Positions 28,229 to 39,893 of a stretch of DNA of 64,000 nucleotides are shown one piece after another; within the stretch, counting starts at the first letter, position 1, and each line of letters begins with the position of its first letter. Location: NCBI GenBank assembly GCA_905221605.1, contig CAJNDS010000710.1:19872-83871 (forward strand), read 5' to 3'. A program made the translations under genes and the position numbers. Origin of the DNA: Symbiodinium natans (Eukaryota > Sar > Dinophyceae > Suessiales > Symbiodiniaceae). The notes beneath the pieces are model-generated. The model saw nothing but the letters and a program-made list of their open reading frames with translations. It was not told the origin of the DNA and ran no database searches.

Positions 28229-31072
28229 ACTTCATATAGTGGAGTGGAGTGGAGTGGAGTGGAAGGCGACCAGGACAGAGTCCGGTCAGAAAAAAAGCGG
28301 TATCACCTCCGGCCCGAAAGCTTAAGGATCAAACCGCAAAAAAAACGAAAAGAGAGAGAGAGGGGCTTTTTAAGAAACAAAAACAAGGTCCGCGGCAAAG
28401 GTAGAAAAAACCGCAGAGGATGGCTCTGCAATGGAGCGGGGCAGCGCCAAAGGTAGAAGACCCGCAGAGGATGGCTCTGCAATGGCAGAAAGACCCGCAG
28501 AGGATGGCTCTGCAATGGAGTGGGGCGGCGCCAGCGGTCGAAGGACCCGCAGAGGATGGCTCTGCAATGGAGGCCGCGTCGGCAAAAAAAAACCGCTGAC
28601 AGTCAGCAAAAAAAAAAACGCAGAGGATAGCTCTGCAATGGCAGAAGGACCCGCAGAGGATGGCTCTGCAATGTAGTGGGGCGGCGCCAGCGGTCGAAGG
28701 ACCCGCAGAGGATGGCTCTGCAATGGAGGCCGCGTCGGCAAAAAAAATCCGCTGAGAGTCAGCAAAAAAAAAACCGCAGAGGATGGCTCTGCAATGGCAG
28801 AAGGACCCGCAGAGGATGGCTCTGCAATGTAGTGGGGCGGCGCCAGCGGTCGAAGGACCCGCAGAGGATGGCTCTGCAATGGAGGCCGCGTCGGCAAAAA
28901 AAAATCCGCTGAGAGTCAGCAAAAAAAAAAACCGCAGAGGATGGCTCTGCAATGGCAGAAGGACCCGCAGAGGATGGCTCTGCAATGTAGTGGGGCGGCG
29001 CCAGCGGTCGAAGGACCCGCAGAGGATGGCTCTGCAATGGAGGCCGCGTCGGCAAAAAAATCCGCTGAGAGTCAGCAAAAAAAAAACCGCAGAGGATGGC
29101 TCTGCAATGGCAGAAGGACCCGCAGAGGATGGCTCTGCAATGTAGTGGGGCGGCGCCAGCGGTAGAAGGACCCGCAGAGGATGGCTCTGCAATGGAGGCC
29201 GCGTAGGCAAAACAAATCCGCTGAGAGTCAGCAAAAAAGAACCGCAGAGGCTGGCTCTGCAATGGAAGAAGGACCCGCAGAGGATGGCTCTGCAATGGAG
29301 TGGGGCGGCGCCAGCGGTAGAAGGACCCGCAGAGGATGGCTCTGCAATGGAGGCCGCGTCGGCAAAAAAAAAACCGCTGACAGTCAGCAAAAAAAAAAAC
29401 GCAGAGGATAGCTCTGCAATGGCAAAGGACCCGCAGAGGATGGCTCTGCATGTAGGGGGCGGCGCCAGCGGTAGAAGACCCGCAGAGGATGGCTCTGCAA
29501 TGAGGCCACGTCGGCAAAAAAAAGAAAAACCGCTGAGAGGCGCAAAAAAAAAACCGCAGAGGATGGCTCTGCAGGCAGAAGGACCGCAGAGGATGGCTCT
29601 GCAATGTAGTGGGGCGGCGCCAGCGGTAGAAGGACCCGCAGAGGATGGCTCTGCAATGGAGGCCGCGTCGGCAAAAAAAACAAATCCGCTGAGAGTCAGC
29701 AAAAAAAAAAACCGCAGAGGATGGCTCTGCAATGGCAGAAGGACCCGCAGAGGATGGCTCTGCAATGTAGTGGGGCGGCGCCAGCGGTCGAAGGACCCGC
29801 AGAGGATGGCTCTGCAATGGAGGCCGCGTCGGCAAAAAAAACCGCTGAGAGTCAGCAAAAAAACAAAAAAAAAACGCAGAGGATGGCTCTGCAATGGCAG
29901 AAGGACCCGCAGAGGATGGCTCTGCAATGTAGTGGGGCGGCGCCAGCTGTAGAAGGACCCGCAGAGGATGGCTCTGCAATGGAGGCCGCGTCGGCAAAAA
30001 AAAACCGCTGAGAGTCAGCAAAAAAAAACCGCAGAGGCTGGCTCTGCAATGGAAGAAGGACCCGCAGAGGATGGCTCTGCAATGGAGTGGGGCGGCGCCA
30101 GCGGTAGAAGGACCCGCAGAGGATGGCTCTGCAATGGAGGCCGCGTCGGCAAAAAAAAAAAATCCGCTGAGAGTCAGCAAAAAAAACCGCAGAGGATGGC
30201 TCTGCAATGGCAGAAGGACCCGCAGAGGATGGCTCTGCAATGGAGTGGGGCGGCGCCAGCGGTAGAAGGACCCGCAGAGGATGGCTCTGCAATGGAGGCC
30301 GCGTCGGCAAAAAAAACCGCTGAGAGTCAGCAAAAAAAAAAACCCGCAGAGGATGGCTCTGCGTTGGCAGAAGGACCCGCAGAGGATGGCTCTGCAATGG
30401 AGTGTGGCGGCGCCAGCGGTCGAAGGACCCGCAGAGGATGGCTCTGCAATGGAGGCCGCGTCGGCAAAACAAATCCGCTGAGAGTCAGCACAAAAAAAAA
30501 ACGCAGAGGATGGCTCTGCAATGGCAGAAGGACCCGCAGAGGATGGCTCTGCAATAGCAGAAGGACCCGCAGAGGATAGCTCTGCGGGGGCGCCAAACGT
30601 AAAAAAAAGAAACCGCAGAGGATGGCTCTGCAACGCAGGCCGCGTCAGCCAAACAAAAAGAAGAACCGCAGAGGATGGCTCTGCAATGGCAGAAGGACCC
30701 GCAGAGGATGGCTCTGCAATAGCAGAAGGACCCGCAGAGGATGGCTCTGCAATGGAGTGGGGCGGCGCCAGCGGTAGAAGGACCCGCAGAGGATGGCTCT
30801 GCAATGGAGGCCGCGTCGGGGGGAAAAAAAAAAAAAGGCAGAGGATTGCTCTGCAATGGAGGGCGCGGCGCCAAAGGTAGAAAGATCTGCGAAGGAGCGC
30901 GGCGCCAGGCGCAAACCGGTACTGTCGCCCCCAGTTGGCCCCCCTGAGTCGGCTGGTTGGGTGCTCATCGGTCTTCAACAAAGACCTTAGTACCGCCCCT
31001 GGGGTCCTCAACCAGCAGCTACCAACACAGGGAAGTTCCCCAACCAGGGCCCAGGGGACTTCATATAGTGGC
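28229..31072. repeat. Hairpin-repeat array (49 copies) bounded by direct repeats
   Basis: About 2.5 kb (28410–30860) built from units of about 155 bp. Each unit carries roughly three copies of the inverted repeat GCAGAGGATGGCTCTGC (6-bp stem, 5-nt loop), a GCGGCGCC segment, an A-tract and GCTGAGAGTCAGC, itself a 5-bp inverted repeat. I count 49 hairpin copies. Loop variants (GATAG, GCTGG, GATTG) keep the stem intact. The 14-mer ACTTCATATAGTGG occurs just outside both ends, at 28229–28242 and 31059–31072. Long open frames on both strands are by-products of the repeat. Confidence 0.9.
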
Positions 31073-32080
31073 CCCGTGAATGGCACTGAAATACATACCT
31101 GCTGAGACCTGCATTGCACGTGTTTTGCATGGTCTACGCGTCTGCATGTGTACAGACAGATGCAGTAGTGAGAAATCTAAAATCTCGGAGAAGCGCGGTG
31201 TCTTCGATCAGTGTCGCTGCATCCCTGGCGACACATGTGCAGCTCGCCGACACTGGACGACCTTGCAAGTCCCTAAACTGGCAGCACTCTTGGATAATCT
31301 TGGATACTACAGTGCTGCGCGACTTTTGCAAGCCTCAAAACTGCCAAAAGCTCCAGAAGCTTCACGTGACGGCTGGGGCTGAGGCACGAGCCGCTGCTCT
31401 CACCAAACCGGGCCTGAGCAAAGGGGATGTGGTGGGAACCTAGCTGCAGCTTTCGGAAGCTGTCGCACATGACCCTGCCAAGTGAATGCGGCCTCCAGCT
31501 GGGAGGCTGGAATGCCGGGCATGGGCCTGCCAGCTCACTCAACTCCTCTGAAGCAAGCAGTAGCGGACAGCGGCCTCTGGGCCGGACTGGCTCTTCATAA
31601 AAAGCACATTACGTGTCTATGTGTGTTGTTGAAGGTTTGTTAGGTTTACTGTGGGCCTCAGGTTTATAGAGTTTCGGCCGTAGGGCCTTCAAGTGGCTTC
31701 AAGGCTTCATGGCACAGAGTGCTTTGCATGCTTTGTTTGCCGGGCGCCAGACGCCTGGCCCATGGAGGCATCTACACGCAACTACACATCAAGAGAAAGC
31801 CCTGAAGCCGAGAGTCTCCACGAGAGCTGCAGGATGGGCCCTGGCACGTATGACTGTCTGACCTCATGATGTACGGCGCGCTGGAAAGCACAGGCGCGTG
31901 CGGACTGCGGACTGTTTTTTTGCCGAGCCCGACTGCGTTCTTCTTCAAACCTTTGCAGGACCCCAGCGGTTTGGTGAAGAGCGGCGGGTCTCTCAAGCCC
32001 ATGATCTCCAGGTCGCACTTCTAGCAATACACACACGCAAAGAGCCCAAGCTCCAGGAACCTAGGAACGAAGAGTGGCCT
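31073..32080. other. Spacer downstream of the SNF2–RING gene
   Basis: About 1 kb between the hairpin array and the stop codon of the SNF2–RING gene. Short open frames exist on both strands without domain or splice support. No terminator-like or polyadenylation signal is recognisable. Confidence 0.4.
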
Positions 32081-35000
32081 TTATGCAGCTTCTGCTGCTC
32101 CCTGCTGTCTCTGGTGCAGGTCGTGTATGTGTTCCTCGACAGTATGGCGTGTAACGAAGCGCCAAACATGAACCTCGCTCCGCATCTGACCAACGCGCCT
32201 GACTCGAGCAAGTGCCTGCTTCTCATATGCCACTGCTGTGCTCAGTGTGTCTGCATTCATGGGATGCACAAAGAAGACGTGGCTTGCTTCAGTGAGGTTC
32301 GTCCCCGACGCCACATTGTCCAAGGAAAGCAAGAGCACAAAGCAGTCGGGAGCTGTGCAGAATCTTTTCATGATGGTGGACATCTCTCGACCTTTGTTCC
32401 TGCCGCGCGGTAGCCGCTCGGCAGGAAGTTGGTGAGTCTGCAGCGCGGCTGCCACTCTGTCCTCCAGCTCCTGCCATTGCACGAAGACGATGGCTTTGGC
32501 AGTAGGATCATCGGCTCGGATGTTCCTGAGGCATTGTGCGATGGCATGTAGCTTGGACCCATGCTTGCGTAGCTCAGGCGTTAGCTGTTCAAGTCTGCGC
32601 TCGGGCTCTGGGGCCTCTTGCAGTTCAAGCAAAACCGAAGACATCGTGCGACCAGATGCCTGCTGGCGGCACTGCGGACAGCGGCCCTGCTGCTGCAAGG
32701 CACGGACCACGCAAGATCGGTGGAAGACATGTGAGCACTGCAACATGACAAGATCTGCCAGGGCATCTGCGGAACCGAGGCAGATCGAGCAAGTGTAGTC
32801 TTTAAGCTCTTCCGTATCTGAGATGCCTCGCAGCTGCCATGTGTAGAAGTCGAGGCTTCGATGTGCCGAATCTAGGAGCCCTGCCAGCGTCTGAAAGCCA
32901 CTTGTGAAAGCCTTGTTGAGATTTTGGAGCACGTTGCGACCACATGTGAGCGAACAAGTTGCCATTTCGGAAAGAATCTCATCTGACCCCGCAGCTGGCT
33001 TAGCTCGTACAACAGAATGAAGTACGACATGGCGATCTGCCTGTCTCGTGTAGACCTCTGTATCACGCACGGGCTGCTTCAGGCGCACGTCTATCCGTAG
33101 GCGAATTTCACCGTGCTGGTCCAGCATGTCGATGCACGTTTCAAGGCATTGCCGACTTGGGTCTTTGGACATCCAATCTTCGGCAGTGCACCTGGAGAGC
33201 CTGGTCATGAACTCCTTGGCCTCAGCATGTTGGAGGTCCACTGTCAGGGCTCTTTGTGCATCCGGCCAGCATGACCTTGGCGGACCCAGCCTAGACATCA
33301 GATTCGCGTAGCCGGACATGCCACTTTACTACTCTGTACGACATGATGCTGCTGACGCGGAACAAGAAAGATGCCCGGGAGGCCTCAATTTCCAGCTGAC
33401 GGCACAAGTCCTGGATACGGGCACGCTTGCTGGTGCCGAGCAAGCGCACAGCCGCCGCTGCATCCTCGAAAGATGCGCAAGAGTCAAGCGCGACTACACA
33501 AGTGCCACCCCATGCAGGTCCTCAGCATTCATGTCGAGGCAGAAGTGAGCACAGCGCTGTAGAAGTTGCATTCGCACCTCCGCACTGACCTCCCCATAGC
33601 CTGCCTGCAAGATTTCAGGTTGGCAGGTGTGGAGTGTGAGCAGTGGAGCGTGAGCTGTGGGGCGCGGGCGCTGGGTGCGGGGCGCGGGGCGCGGGGCGCG
33701 GGGCGCGGGGCGCGGGGCGCAGAGCGCGGGACGTGGGGCGCGGGGCGCGGGGTGCGGGGTGCGGGGTGCGGGCTGGGATGGGGTGCCTGTGCAACACAGA
33801 AGTTGGAGTCTAGTGGCGGCCTAGGCAACTTCACCTCACGTCCTCAATGCTGGACCTTTGCATGCAGCCGTGCAAGGCATCCCTGAAAATGCCACGGCCC
33901 TGCGCACCTCCAAATCGAAGACAAAGTGGTCGTGGCAAGCTTGCCGATAAATCAGTCGCTCTTCCGCCGTGTGCTCCACGAACTCATGGTGCTCTCTGAT
34001 GGCAATAGCCTCAGCAAGGCTGGAAGAGCTCTGCCGGACGAAGCCATGGATCATGACCTGGCATTCCTCACGCAGCTTTTGCTGCGCTGCCTCCGCCTTC
34101 AAGTTCTTTGACAGACGGTTTTCTAAAGCCAAAGCCATGGTAGGAGAAGCCTCTTTGCGGACATAGTTCAGGAGCTCAGCAACTTCCATGATGGACTCCG
34201 TGTTACTCAAAGGCGGCGTGCCCGAGAGGCCCCAGCGGTAGGTGGCCCCTATCGACTTCAGCACCTCGCGTGTCGACATCTTCCAGGATTCCGTCTCGTG
34301 AAACTCGTCAAGCACCATCCGACGCCACCAGATGGCTTCAAACAGAACCGGTGCAGAGCAAAGAGCCGCTTGCAAGAGACTTTTGTCGTGCCACTTTTCA
34401 ACACAATCGTGCAAGGCTCTCTGCTTCTCAGCCATGATCATGCCTGTTGCTGGGTCTTCAGGCTGCCACATCTCCAGCGTCTCCCTCACGTCAGCCAGGT
34501 GCCTCATTGAACCCAACAAGCCAGTCGATGCAATCACCACATTGAAGTGCTCGCACAGGCATCCCAAGCGAAGTCGCTTCACATCGGTTGTGGACTCAAT
34601 CGTGAGGATCTTCAAGCTCCCAATGCCCTTCACTGGCTCCGTGCGAGATCGGCCGGGCTTCTCACGAATGACGTGCACCTTCACCTTGCGGCCTTGCAGG
34701 CAGAGCCGATTCAGCATGTCCCTGGGGTTGTAATAGGCATTGTGGATGTCGGGGGCAGAGCCCTCCAATCTGTATGAGCCGATGAGCAGGTCCCCTGGCG
34801 CAGATCGAACCTGCATCGCCTCGATTTTGTCTCCAACTTGCAACTTTCTCTCTGGCTTGAGGCTCTGATGTTGGCGCTGCAACTCAGAGCTGATTTCGGA
34901 CACAATCCACTCCCGCCCGGAACCAACCAGCCGAAAAGGGCACTCGTCCGCGGTCAGCGTGATGGGATCCAGTGCAGGGCGGTAAGGACCCTTCGGCTTT

Positions 35001-35749
35001 GCAGTGCGACAGAGCTGCACCCCTTCCTCGCCGAGGAATTTCCAAAACTCGTCCTCCCACTGCTGGACAAGGTGCGGAGGGCACATGATGAGAGTTGCAG
35101 AGTTTTTGATGTAGCCGCGTGGCCTCTCGCCGCAATCCGCCGCCTGCGCCCTTTGCTGCTCCTCCGCGAGAAGCCCTATGGTTGTGGCGGTCTTGCCATA
35201 CCCCATCTTGTCAGCAAGCAGCCCACCCTTCAGGCCCTCACTTCGTGCCTCCTGCCCGTACATCCAAGCCAGGGAGCGCAGCTGCTCTTCTCTCAGCGGA
35301 AATCTCTTGAAGGCGGTAGGGTTGCTGGCTGCCGGACCGGCATTCCCCACCAGCTGAAACCCTCGCCGGTCTTCGTGACGTGGCCGTTTCGCAGCAGGAA
35401 GGGCCCAAAGTTCAGGGTCCTCCACCTGCTGAGGTTGCTGACTTGCCGCCTCGGGGAGGGCCTCCCTGAGCGAGCATGGCGAGCGTTCCTGCGAGCCCTG
35501 CAGGCCCTGGTCAGATTGGGAGGGTTTTGACCCTTCCGCCGTTTCCGCTGTGTCTGAGGCCACCTCGGCCTCGCCGAAAGTGATGGACTCCAGCTTTCGC
35601 AGGCGCTGAGGCAGCGCACCCGGGGCCTCGGCCCCGAAGCATATCTCCTCAAGCCTCCGCAGTCGCGACACCAAGCCCTCCCCATCCCCAGAGATTGTCT
35701 CCAGGAACACCTGCTCGAGCCGGGCAAGGCGGTCCATCAAAGTGGTCAT
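32081..35749 (-). CDS. SNF2-family ATPase with RING finger (Rad5/HLTF/SHPRH-like)
   Basis: A multi-exon gene. Exon 1 (35749–33908, 614 codons from the first in-frame ATG) has two Leu-rich RLRRLEEICFG/RLRKLESITFG helices, then the SNF2 N-lobe: LREEQLRSLAWM, Walker A LLADKMGYGKT, TLIMCPPHLVQQWEDEF, Walker B-type VLDEFHE and motif III WGLSGTPP. A short exon (33604–33521) and one from 33464 follow. The last (about 33300–32081) has a C3HC4 RING (CSICLG … CSHVFHRSC … CPQC) and the C-lobe (KAIVFVQWQ, SGTNLTEASHVFFV, QALARVRRVGQ). A RING between the lobes marks Rad5/SHPRH-type ubiquitin ligases of DNA-damage tolerance, so a nuclear role is likely. The exon 3/4 junction is unresolved. Upstream non-ATG frame runs to about 35930. 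Confidence 0.85.
33655..33775. repeat. GGGGCGC minisatellite in intron
   Basis: About 17 tandem copies of a 7-bp GGGGCGC-type unit, with GGGGTGC and AGAGCGC variants towards the end. It lies inside the 303-nt intron (33907–33605) of the SNF2–RING gene. On the transcribed strand it is C-rich. Confidence 0.85.
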
Positions 35750-35989
35750 GGCACCCAGGATCAAGTCTGCTGCGTGCTCTGAAGTTGCTTGATGCTGCAA
35801 AGTGGGGTCTAGCTGCACTGAGATCCGCAACTCTAATGCGCGCCACGCCAATCGCTTCAAGGCTAGTTTGTGCTTCTGCCTTGTGCCTCGAGCCTGTGTG
35901 CTGCAGCAGGGGCGACAGTTCCAAGCCGTCTCGTCAGTTCACTGGCCGCAAGGGGGAAACATAAGGTTTCACGACTCAGCTCACTGCAG

Positions 35990-36090
35990 GGAAGCATGAT
36001 CATGGTAACCATGGTGATCATGGTGATCATGGTGATCATGGTGATCATGATGATCATGAGATCATCATGATGATCATGATGGACGTTGCT
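35990..36090. repeat. ATCATGGTG / TGATCATGA repeat
   Basis: About six ATGGTGATC units followed by overlapping palindromic TGATCATGA units. It lies just upstream of the SNF2–RING gene on its 5' side. Any promoter role is speculative. Confidence 0.8.
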
Positions 36091-36801
36091 CAGGCGGAGG
36101 AGGAGGAGGAGGAGAAGGAGAGCTATCATGATGGTTGGTATTGTCATGCTTATGACTTTGCACACCATCGTTCCACTGCCACAGGCACAGAATTGCATGC
36201 AAAAGCCTTGCACGCAGAAGCCCTGAAGACCTGGAGGCTTCACATGTTGTGTGCCGCTGAGCTCAGGCCATCACGTACCCCGATCGCCTGGAGACTGGTC
36301 AAAGTTTGGGTTTACAAGGGTTCCGCTCCCATTTGAGCTCGTATCTCACTTGAACAACCTGGGATCGACAACTTCGTCACGTAAAGGACTTTTCAACACG
36401 CTAATATGAATATTGCAAGTTGTCCATCAAAGGGCCCGAAGCAAAGCGAGCTGAGAGATGTGTTCGCATGAGGACGTCCTTCCCCCCGGGTCCAAGGCCA
36501 ACCCCACCAATGCACATCTGCAAGTATGGTCCGTATCACTTAGTGATACAGATCTTGGCGCATCTCGTTGGCTTCCCGATGCTTCTTGCTCTATCCCATC
36601 GCGAAGAGTCACTCAATCAATTCAACTAGTATCCTGAGGTTCATTTGTTGGTTTGGGGCGCCCTTGGGGTTGGGAGCATTGAGGCTACAATCAAAGGCCC
36701 CTGTTTAGATCAACAGCTATATTTTGCAGCTCTGAGGGCCAAGCATAAGAGCCTGTCCAAGGGATCATCGACAGCTGGTAGGCAATCCTGAAATTCAGGG
36801 C

Positions 36802-37425
36802 CATGTCAATTACCATGTACTCCTACTTCAGCCAACAGGTGAACTGGACGGGCCTGTGCATCAGAAAGCTGTTCGAGGCCGCGCGACAGAAGGCAAGCAT
36901 GTTCTCTGCTGCGCCTGCCCTGCCTCAAGCCCCTCGAATGCGAGGCCATTGCCCAGAATCCGGATAACCTCTCTGACTAGTTCACCCGAGTCTTCGTGTT
37001 GTTCCACCACATGCTCTTGGTAGCAGAGACTAGGTGGATCTACGCCATGTCTTGACACCGGCAGCTTCAGTACAAACATCTGCAAACTCAGTGCTGAAGA
37101 CGTCGGCTGTCCTGACTGTGGAGCGCATGGAAGATGGTGTGAGTGAGGCCTTTTCGCCAGAGACGCAAACAACGATGAGGGCAGCAATGATATGAGTCTG
37201 GAAAAACTAAAGGACACACTGGCATCTGGCGCAGACAGCCAGATACTTCAAAGATCCCTCTTTGAGGCAGCTTTGAGGAAATCCAGTTTCAGCCGCTGGC
37301 TGGATGTGGATGCTTCAGCCAACTTTCAGGCATTCGTTTTGAAGATGCCCTTCATGCGGCTCGTCATTCTTCAACTCACCACTATGCAAACTGATTGCAG
37401 TAGTGATTGGGCCACGGCGCATTAA
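36802..37425 (+). CDS. Possible small plus-strand gene fragments, unknown
   Basis: Two open segments look protein-like on the plus strand: an ATG-initiated one at 36802 (MSITMYSYFSQQVNWTGL, then CIRKLFEAARQKA) and one from about 37155 (SLEKLKDTLASGADSQIL, RKSSFSRWLDVDAS, VLKMPFMRLVILQL) ending at the stop near 37425. They could be exons of one gene, but no clean join was found and no family is recognised. The opposite strand also has open frames. It would be the only plus-strand gene in the window, which lowers confidence. Confidence 0.25.
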
Positions 37426-38544
37426 GAATCCTCTCGTTCATAGTGACTGTGGTCATATACTCCCACGTACCCGAATCAGTGATGGATTCTATGCCGTTCG
37501 ACGGATTGTAGCCAGCTTGGTCCCGAATGTCCTCCAGCAATGTGTTGACTGCGCCCAGAACCCGGAGTGGCTTGAGCGTCTTTGGAATATTTTTCAGGCA
37601 GAGAACGAAAGTGATGTCTTGCCCAGACGCAACCAAGTTCATGTAGATGTTGTTGTAGTAGGGCATACCAAACCTCTCCTTCAGGACGTTAGAAATTGGG
37701 GTCCAGATCTCATCCGCCGAAGACCACGCTGCATAATCTGTTGGCACAATATGGTATTCGCCTCGCATGGCCAAGCAGTCGTAGTCGGGTCCACTGCATA
37801 AGTCTCTCGAGGCACAGTTGTAGTCAGGGTGCTCAGTGTTGAAGATGTATTCCCACGTGTCGCAAGTTACTACCAAATCGGCTGCTGCATCACAGGCATC
37901 TTCCTGAACAGATCCTGGCCACTGTTTGTCACATTTTTCCGACATCCAAGACCACACACAAACATCCGGCCGCGAAGGCGTCTCACACCCAGATGCCGGC
38001 CGGAACCGTGGACACTGAGGAGGAGGCTGTGTGTTTCCATATGAAATGTTCTTCTCTTTCAACATCTCGCCAAGGCTGGTGGGCAGGGTCACGCACGCTC
38101 TCTCCTTCAAAAGGTTATCTTTGTCTTGAGGCTCCAGAATCTGGCCAGCCGTGCACTGTGTGACTCCACTATTGCTGTTGAATTGGGGGTGACTTCCGAA
38201 GGCAAACTTCAAGACCTCCTTGTCCCTGAACACATAGTCAGCCGCTTGAGTTGCCGACGTGCCGCTTGTCACGCTGCAGTTGTTCTTCACCCCGTAGTGC
38301 AGCTGCAGGTAGGTGTCATAAGTGCCGCCACATTCGTGTGTCTCACCTTAGGAAGCTGGAGCTGCTGCATCTCCAGGCTTCCGTGGCCCAGGCTTAGACT
38401 TTGGCCTAACAAGAGCTGAGGCCGAGACAGGTGCTCACCCAGGCTTCTTGTCCATACGCGGCCGGCTTCAAGATCACCGAGGAGTTTCCACTGGCGTAGT
38501 GGAAGTCATAGCTGAAGTCCTCCCAACGCAGGAAACCCCAAGGT
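37382..38544 (-). CDS. Unrecognised Cys-rich, probably extracellular protein (two exons visible)
   Basis: Exon 38544–38439 encodes [20 protein letters not shown] … GQEAW and ends at TGG|GTGAGC. After a 97-nt GT–AG intron (38438–38342) exon 38341–37382 continues in phase 0 with [20 protein letters not shown] and an intact stretch of about 320 residues. It has about 16 Cys, potential N-glycosylation sites (NCS, NIS) and a partly repeated W-E-Y motif ([22 protein letters not shown]), with no membrane helix inside. It ends at a stop at 37382 unless a donor lies just before it. No family is recognised. Upstream exons probably lie beyond the CA-rich microsatellite. Confidence 0.6.
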
Positions 38545-38614
38545 CTTATGGGAAACTGAGCCGTTCTTCACTGATGCAAGGCATGGCACTCTTGGCCAGA
38601 CATCTCCCTGCAAC

Positions 38615-38635
38615 GTGCGCACAGACACAGACACA

Positions 38636-38680
<45 letters not shown>

Positions 38681-38764
38681 ACACACACACACACACACAC
38701 AGAGACAGACACACAGACACACAGACACACAGACACACAGACACACAGACACACAGACACACAG

Positions 38765-38798
<34 letters not shown>

Positions 38799-38986
38799 AG
38801 ACACACAGACACACAGACACGCAGACACACAGACACACAGACACACAGACACACAGACACACAGACACACAGACACACAGACACACAGACACACAGACAC
38901 ACAGACACACACACACACAGACCCAGACACACCACACACACACACAAAGACCCAGACACACACACACACACACACCACACACACAG

Positions 38987-39021
<35 letters not shown>

Positions 39022-39265
39022 GACACGAACGCAGACACACACACACACACACACACACACGGACAGAGACACACACACGGACAGAGACACGCAGAGACAC
39101 ACACACACAGAGACACACACTCAGACACACAGAGACACACAGAGACACACAGAGACACACAGAGACACACAGAGACACACAGCGACACACAGCGACACAG
39201 AGACACACAGAGACACACAGAGACACACAGAGACACGCGCGCGCACACACACACACACACACCAA
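38615..39265. repeat. CA / CACAGA microsatellite
   Basis: About 650 bp of CA dinucleotides, CACAGA and CACAGAGA units on the plus strand, with islands of CCCAGACA. It lies directly upstream (5') of the two-exon gene at 37.4–38.5 kb. Open frames of 200–300 residues here are Thr/His or Cys/Val repeats and are not genes. Confidence 0.95.
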
Positions 39266-39893
39266 CTCTCTAAGACAGCGATTTCATGCTGCCGTTTGTG
39301 CCTCCTACTAGTGCCATTTTTACAGCATAGTTGCCAAGCATGTGCAGTCTCATATGTCAACGCGGCCGACATCGGTCAAGGTGATTCCCTCGATTCTTCT
39401 GCTGCACAATGCCATATTTTGATGAGACGCTGCTCCAAACACAATCGCCTGGCAAGTCTGTCCAAACAACCAAGGTGTGACTGGTGCAGCCGCAGTGCAG
39501 CCTGAGAAGACTGGCGCTGCATTCTTCAACAACTCATCGTGCTGGAGGAACTAGTCATGCTGGTGCAACGAATCATGATGGCACCACCACACTATCGCGC
39601 AGATGAAAAAAAACACCGAACATGATCTACTTTTCTTTCGCGCAATGAAAAAAAACACCAAACATGATCTACTTTTCTTTTACTTTTCTTCCGGGTGGAG
39701 AATGCCTTCAGTCTGTGCTCTGTGCCTTTGCTGAGATGTGGGGTGACAAAAACCACCGAGTCGGGAATGTGGCAAACAAGCTCCAAAATCGCTTTACTTC
39801 GGAAACGAGTCTTGCACTTGCAGATACAAGATACTGACTACTCTTAGGTTTGCCCTTTGCGCCGCCCTCAGAAGTAGGAGCCGGTTGTAAATG
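39266..39893. other. Spacer between microsatellite and membrane-protein pseudogene
   Basis: Contains a duplicated AAAAAAACACC–AACATGATCTACTTTTCTTT block (about 39606–39640 and 39650–39690). A minus-strand frame near 39330–39530 is possible as an exon but unsupported. Confidence 0.4.

Noticed and set aside
28410-30860. CRISPR array
   Set aside because: Repeats are spaced irregularly, spacers are themselves repeated, no cas genes are present and the genome is eukaryotic.
28329-31119. Open frames of 532 and 786 residues on the minus strand and many on the plus strand
   Set aside because: They are translations of the hairpin-repeat array, with the same short peptide repeated. There is no start context, domain or non-repeat sequence.
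38448-39505. His/Thr- or Cys/Val-repeat proteins of 200–300 residues
   Set aside because: Direct translation of the CA/CAGA microsatellite in several frames on both strands.
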